Assembly (NCBI GenBank): GCA_051657745.1
Contig: JBOFLG010000152.1
Location: 1 to 52,812 of the forward strand
DNA from: JBOFLG01 sp051657745
GTDB taxonomy: Bacteria; Actinomycetota; Actinomycetes; Actinomycetales; Dermatophilaceae
Reading direction: 5' to 3'
Length of the DNA stretch: 52,812 bases
In this document: piece after piece, positions 48,963 to 52,812 of the stretch
How the letters are laid out: every line of letters starts with the position of its first letter
Numbering within the stretch: the first letter of the stretch is position 1
Notes under the pieces: generated by a model
What the model saw: only the letters and a program-made list of their open reading frames with translations
The model's database searches: none
What the model was told of the DNA's origin: nothing
Made by a program: the position numbers and the translations under genes

Positions 48963-49037
48963 CGTGGGTGAAACCCTTCGTTCAGGCGAAGGTATTCACC
49001 CACATCACCCGCGAGCGGGCGAAGGTATTCACCCACG
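48963..49037. repeat. Inverted and direct repeats with GTGGGTGAA arms, right side
   Basis: CGTGGGTGAA (48963-48972) pairs with TTCACCCAC (48995-49003), and the stem continues inward through CCTTCG/CGAAGG. The 19-mer GGCGAAGGTATTCACCCAC (48985-49003) is repeated exactly at 49018-49036, the second copy running over the amylosucrase stop codon. The motif is the same as in the two hairpins on the other side of the AbiEi-like gene. Confidence 0.75.
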
Positions 49038-50954
49038 GTCGGGCGACGTGAGCCAGAGCGCGGCGTAGGGCGGGAGCCACACGTCGCCGTCATCCGCCCA
49101 GGGCAACCGTTCGCCGGTGAGTGCGTCGACGGCGTCGGCCAGTCCCAGTTCACGGACCCGCCACCCCGGCCACCGCCGCGGCTCGGGCGTGACGTTGTAG
49201 ACCCCGGCGAACCGGCCGACCGGGTGGTCGCGCAGCGTCACCAGCACGCCCGGGTCATCGACTGGGCCCACCGCACTTTCGACTGAGCCGTGCAGGTGCG
49301 GTAACGAGGCCCGGACCTGCACCAGCTGGGCCAGGTCGCCGAACACTCGGCCCGGCACGCTCCACCGGTCGTGCCGTTGCCGGGCCCGATCCCAGTCCAG
49401 CCGCGGTCGGTGCGCCCAGCGGTTGTCGTCGGCGTGCCCCGGCTCGGACGCCCACGCCGGGTCGTTCGGCTGGCCCAACTCGTCACCGCTCCAGATCACC
49501 GGGATGCCGCCCCAGCCGACCACCAGGGCATGTGCCAGCCGCAGCGCGGATGCCGCACGCGTCACGTCAGCCGGGGACTTCGCCGCGTCGAGGCCGAGCA
49601 AGGATGCCGCGCTGCCGCTGGTGCGGCGGTCGTCGGTGTCGGGGTTGTGCTGGAAGACCAGCCCCTGCGCCGACGAGCCGGGGAAGTCGCCGGCGTACCA
49701 GTGCGCGAGGAACGACCGATGCGCCGGTCCGCTCAGCCCGACGGCCGCGGCGTCGTCGTCCATCACCGCCCAGCCGATGTCGTCGTGGCAGCGCAGGTAG
49801 GTGAGCCAGGTGGCTTGGGCTGGTTTCGGGGGGAGCGCACCGAGCGCCTGGGCCGCGAGCCGCACATCACGGGTCGCGAGCATCGACCACACGTGCACCA
49901 TCAGGCTGTTGTGATAGGCGAGGTCGCTGACCTTGCCGCCATAGTGGCCTTCGCCGAGATAGGCGAGCAGTTTCGTCGGCGCGACGATCGCCTCAGCCTT
50001 GAACGCCACTGCGGGACAAGCGGTTCGAGCCATCGCCCGCAGCACCCGGGTGATCGTGTGCACCTCCGGCAGGCCCTGGCAGTCGGTGCCGATCCGCTTC
50101 CACATGAACGCGATCGCGTCCAGCCGCAGCACGTCGACGCCACGGTTCGCCAGGTCGAGAACGATCGAGGCGTACTCGAGCAGCACCTCCGGGTTCGACC
50201 AGTCGACATCCCACTGGAACTCGTTGAAGGTGGTCCACACCCAGCCGTCGAGGTCGGCATCCCAGGTGAAACTCCCGGGCGCGAAGTCGGGAAAGACCTC
50301 GGGCAGGGTGCGTTCGTACTCGTCGGGTAGCGCCCGGTCGGGAAAGACATGGAAGTAGGCCCGGTATCGGGGGTCGCCAGCGCGGGCCTTCTCCGCCCAC
50401 TCGTGCTCGCGAGCCACATGGTTGAGCACCAGGTCCAGGGTGAGACTCATGCCGCGGGCGTGGAGCGAGTCGGCGAGCGCGGCGAGGTCGTCCATGGTGC
50501 CCAGGTCGGCCCGCACCGAGCGGTAGTCGGCCACCGCGTAGCCGCCGTCGTTGTCGCCGGCACGCGGACGCAGCAGCGGCATCAGGTGGAGGTAGCGCAC
50601 TCCCAACTCCTCCAGGTACGGAAGGTGCCGGATGACGCCACGCAGGTCGTCGGCGAACCGCTCGGTGTAGCAGGCGTATCCGACCATCGACGGCTCCTGC
50701 AGCCAGTCCGGGCGGAGCATCCGGTCGAGGTCGCGGCGGTGCATTCGCTCCGGTCGGGCCACGTACGCCGCGGTCACCAGCTGAAGCAGGGCCGAACTGA
50801 CGCGCTGCGCATCATCCGGATACAGCACGGAGAGCCCCGCCGCGACATCGGGCCACCACCGGTCGATCCGGGCCTGCAGCATCACCGCTCGGTCGGTGCC
50901 CAGACCGGCAGGCATGACGACCCGGGGCGACGGAACGGCATTCACGCGCGCCAT
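49029..50954 (-). CDS. Amylosucrase (GH13 subfamily 4 type)
   Basis: This 641-residue glycoside hydrolase uses sucrose to build or transfer alpha-glucans. It has the N-terminal helical region of amylosucrases, YLHLMPLLRPRAGDNDGGYAVADYRSVR, LTLDLVLNHVAREHEWAEKA, VDVLRLDAIAFMWKRIGT with the nucleophile Asp, a general acid Glu in VAFKAEAIV, and YLRCHDDIGWAV. The GQPNDPAWA segment is also typical. Length matches characterised amylosucrases. The start is ATG 50954 (MARVNAVPSP); a few in-frame codons upstream are possible. The stop codon lies within the right-hand repeat block. Confidence 0.9.
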   Translation of the reverse strand: MARVNAVPSPRVVMPAGLGTDRAVMLQARIDRWWPDVAAGLSVLYPDDAQRVSSALLQLVTAAYVARPERMHRRDLDRMLRPDWLQEPSMVGYACYTERFADDLRGVIRHLPYLEELGVRYLHLMPLLRPRAGDNDGGYAVADYRSVRADLGTMDDLAALADSLHARGMSLTLDLVLNHVAREHEWAEKARAGDPRYRAYFHVFPDRALPDEYERTLPEVFPDFAPGSFTWDADLDGWVWTTFNEFQWDVDWSNPEVLLEYASIVLDLANRGVDVLRLDAIAFMWKRIGTDCQGLPEVHTITRVLRAMARTACPAVAFKAEAIVAPTKLLAYLGEGHYGGKVSDLAYHNSLMVHVWSMLATRDVRLAAQALGALPPKPAQATWLTYLRCHDDIGWAVMDDDAAAVGLSGPAHRSFLAHWYAGDFPGSSAQGLVFQHNPDTDDRRTSGSAASLLGLDAAKSPADVTRAASALRLAHALVVGWGGIPVIWSGDELGQPNDPAWASEPGHADDNRWAHRPRLDWDRARQRHDRWSVPGRVFGDLAQLVQVRASLPHLHGSVESAVGPVDDPGVLVTLRDHPVGRFAGVYNVTPEPRRWPGWRVRELGLADAVDALTGERLPWADDGDVWLPPYAALWLTSPDRG

Positions 50955-51098
50955 TCTGACCGATCTCACGCAGTCCTCGCGGATGGGGCGGCGTGTCCTG
51001 GTGTCGCGCCCTCAGGGAGCCGGGTCCTGGTGCCGCCCGAGCACGCGCCTGGACAGGCTCGGGAGGTCGTCGGTGGGCACATCCTCGATGATGATGGA

Positions 51099-51974
51099 AT
51101 GCGTATCGACCCCGTCGCCGCCGATCCACCGCCGCAGCGCCCGGTGCGGTTCGTCGACGTCTTCGGCGCCGCACCATTTACCGGAAACGCCCTGGCCGTC
51201 ATCCACGACGCCGACGACCTTTCCGACGCGGAGATGGCCGCGATTGCCCGCTGGACCAACCTGTCCGAGACCGCATTTCTCGGCGCGCCGCTCGACCCAC
51301 GCGCCGACTACCGCGTGCGCATCTTCACCACGTCCGCCGAGCTGCCGTTCGCCGGCCACCCGACGCTCGGCGCGGCGCACGCCTGGTTGGCGGCCGGCGG
51401 GGTAGCCCGCTCTGACGACCTGGTCGTGCAGGAGTGTGGGGCCGGGCTGGTCGCCGTGCGCCGCAGCGAGCAGCTCGCGTTCGAGGCGCCGCCACTGGTG
51501 CGTTCGGGCCCGGTCGACGCCGCGCACGTCGCCCGGCTCGCGGAGGCGCTCGGGGTCGCCGTCGATGATGTCGTTGCCGCGGCGTGGGTCGACAACGGAC
51601 CGGGCTGGGTCGGCCTGCTGCTCCGCGACGCCGAGGTCGTGCTCGGCCTGCGTCCACAGTTCGCCCTGCTGGCCGGTTTGCAGGTCGGCGTCGTGGGCCG
51701 GTGGCCGGACGGCGCCCACCCGGACGGCGCGGCGGTGGAGGTCCGGGCGTTTGCCAGCGACGAACGGGTTGCCGAGGACCCGGTCACCGGCAGCCTGAAC
51801 GCCGGTCTGGCGCAGTGGCTGGTTCCGGCGGGGGTGCTGCCCCGGCGCTACCTCGCCGCGCAGGGCACGGCGGTCGGCCGACGCGGCCGGGTGCAGGTGG
51901 CGGTTGGCGATGACGGCACCGTGCTCGTCGGCGGGCGCACCGACACGCTGGTGCTCGGCACGCTCACCTGCTGA
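51099..51974 (+). CDS. PhzF-family isomerase/epimerase-like protein
   Basis: This 291-residue protein has the PhzF fold signature: RFVDVFGAAPFTGNALAVIHDADDLSDAEMAAIARWTNLSETAFL with the catalytic Glu in SETAF, RIFTTSAELPFAGHPTLGAAHAW, and VRAFASDERVAEDPVTGSLNAGLAQWL in the second half. Family members isomerise diverse small molecules, and most are not involved in phenazine synthesis; no phz genes are present. ATG 51099 follows a GATGATGG stretch and gives the normal N-terminus. It converges on and overlaps the last gene by 11 bases. Confidence 0.9.
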   Translation: MRIDPVAADPPPQRPVRFVDVFGAAPFTGNALAVIHDADDLSDAEMAAIARWTNLSETAFLGAPLDPRADYRVRIFTTSAELPFAGHPTLGAAHAWLAAGGVARSDDLVVQECGAGLVAVRRSEQLAFEAPPLVRSGPVDAAHVARLAEALGVAVDDVVAAAWVDNGPGWVGLLLRDAEVVLGLRPQFALLAGLQVGVVGRWPDGAHPDGAAVEVRAFASDERVAEDPVTGSLNAGLAQWLVPAGVLPRRYLAAQGTAVGRRGRVQVAVGDDGTVLVGGRTDTLVLGTLTC

Positions 51975-52812
51975 GCGCGACGCGCAGGGCTGTGACGTCG
52001 GTGACCGGTGCCTCACAGACGAAGCCGCGGCACACGTAGGCGGCAGCGCGCCCGGCCACCAGCGGGCGCCCGGCGAGCAGTGGCACGCCGGGTGTGTCCG
52101 GTTCGCCGGCGACGACCACCAGACCCGGGGATGACGACCGCCTCGCCTCCGCAGCCAGCGCGGCGGCATCCGCCCCCGAGCCCACCACAGCGACCTGTCG
52201 CGGCCCGGCCTCGAAAGCCTCGGCGACGGCGAGTGCCCACCCGGCGAAGCGTGGCTCGCGCGTGGCGACCGGACCGCATGCCGCGAGCATCTGCTCGGCG
52301 GCCTGTCGATGCGTCGTCGTGCCGGTGAGCGCGGATGCCGTGAGCAGCGCACCGGCGAGTGCGGAGGTGCCGCTCGGCTCGGCGTTGTCGGCCCGGTTCG
52401 CCGGCCGCACGATCAGGCCGGCCGCGTCATGCGCCGTGTCGTGGGGCACGCCGCGGTCATCGACGAACCAGGTGAGTGCCTCATCGAGGAGGGTGGTTGC
52501 CGCATGCAACCATGGCGCCTCGCCGGTGGCCTGGTGCAGCGCGAGCAGGCCCTCGGCAAGGTCGCCGTGGTCCTCGAGCACCGCTGGCGCGGTGGACACC
52601 TGACCCTCCCGGCTGGTGCGGCGGAGCCGGCCGCCCACCAGGTGGACATCGAGAACGAACCTCGCGGCCCCGGCGGCCGCAGCCACCAGGTCGGGCCGGC
52701 CGAGCAGGGCCCCGGCGTCGGCCAGCCCGGCGATGGCGAGCCCGTTCCATGCGGTGACCACCTTGTCGTCCCGGGCCGGCTGCGGCCGGGCGGAGCGGGC
52801 CGCGAGCAGCCG
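51964..52812 (-). CDS. YyaL-type (DUF255, thioredoxin-like/glycan-type) protein, C-terminal part
   Basis: The minus-strand frame is open to the window edge, so the start is outside. The visible 282 residues form the helical-toroid half of the YyaL/Spermatogenesis-associated-20 family. They contain KVVTAWNGLAIAGLADAGALL, DHGDLAEGLLALHQATGE, EALTWFVDDRGVPHDTA, RPANRADNAEPSGTSALAGALL and a C-terminal AAYVCRGFVCEAPVTD. The N-terminal thioredoxin-like DUF255 domain would lie upstream. The function of the family is poorly known. Confidence 0.85.
   Translation of the reverse strand, partial: RLLAARSARPQPARDDKVVTAWNGLAIAGLADAGALLGRPDLVAAAAGAARFVLDVHLVGGRLRRTSREGQVSTAPAVLEDHGDLAEGLLALHQATGEAPWLHAATTLLDEALTWFVDDRGVPHDTAHDAAGLIVRPANRADNAEPSGTSALAGALLTASALTGTTTHRQAAEQMLAACGPVATREPRFAGWALAVAEAFEAGPRQVAVVGSGADAAALAAEARRSSSPGLVVVAGEPDTPGVPLLAGRPLVAGRAAAYVCRGFVCEAPVTDVTALRVALSR

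Noticed and set aside
47833..49037. CRISPR array around the AbiEi-like gene
   Set aside because: Repeats are inverted, few and separated by a gene; no regular spacer length and no cas genes.
50349..51098. N-terminal extension of the PhzF-family protein
   Set aside because: It is antisense to the amylosucrase gene; the PhzF domain starts right after ATG 51099.
51099..51974. Phenazine biosynthesis gene
   Set aside because: PhzF-fold proteins are widespread outside phenazine pathways and no other phz gene is in the window.

Overview
The window is a high-GC, gene-dense bacterial chromosome segment. Start codons are often GTG, and genes are chained by ATGA/GTGA overlaps. Actinobacterial markers are present (a SerA with ACT domain, an MEP-pathway dxr-rseP-ispG block, bacterial-type ProS with an insertion domain, GNAT proteins). 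This fits a member of the Actinomycetota, plausibly of the Micrococcales; the genus cannot be fixed from the sequence alone.

Region 1 (1-1616) is transposon wreckage: an IS5-type transposase cut by the window edge, a decayed stretch that looks like an ABC transporter remnant, an IS110 transposase fragment, and a gene-free segment with three DnaA-box-like sites.

Region 2 (1617-19434) is the highlight. It is a single-direction, almost fully overlapping RiPP operon. It encodes a split LanB dehydratase (glutamylation protein 1617-4262, elimination/cyclase-type protein 4259-5377), a leader-binding partner (5374-6993), a YcaO cyclodehydratase (6990-8909), a two-domain azoline dehydrogenase (8906-10318), and an unusual fusion of a second elimination/[4+2]-cyclase-type domain with a nitroreductase (10315-12114). 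These are followed by an ABC exporter, a reduced YidC/Oxa1-like membrane protein, a large protein that looks like a cysteine-motif-less radical SAM/SPASM relative with a C-terminal PqqD-like domain, a class III aminotransferase and an iron-alcohol-dehydrogenase-family protein. The operon ends with two near-identical 60-residue precursors of thiopeptide type whose last residue is Thr, then a strong hairpin. The first set of enzymes predicts a thiopeptide (thiazoles, dehydroamino acids, pyridine macrocycle). The aminotransferase plus ADH-family pair is the signature of daptides, where C-terminal Thr is oxidatively decarboxylated and transaminated. I therefore propose a hybrid thiopeptide carrying an aminated (1,2-diaminopropane-like) C-terminus. 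No methyltransferase and no leader protease are encoded here.

Region 3 (19709-23846) is amino-acid biosynthesis: serA, leuB, ilvE. Region 4 (24090-26713) holds two tandem lipoproteins with a polysaccharide-lyase-14-like domain, each ended by its own hairpin, followed by a decayed ATP-binding-protein fragment. Region 5 (27003-27656) is a VapBC-type toxin-antitoxin pair with an operator-like palindrome. Region 6 (27737-32864) is a FadR-regulated operon (glutamine-synthetase-like ligase, aldehyde dehydrogenase, SDR, gamma-glutamyl-GABA hydrolase) that fits gamma-glutamylated polyamine catabolism; a GabD-like dehydrogenase lies downstream at 34973 after a secreted hydrolase and an IS3 scar.

Region 7 (36634-52812) is mostly housekeeping: a stand-alone DnaB/RecA-fold ATPase, a secreted barnase-like RNase with an overlapping barstar gene, dxr, the RseP-like protease, ispG, two GNAT proteins, proS, a HAD hydrolase and a TauE/SafE permease. 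It ends with a minus-strand AbiEi/DUF559-like gene bracketed by repeated hairpins, an amylosucrase, a PhzF-family protein and the end of a YyaL-type (DUF255) protein that runs off the window.
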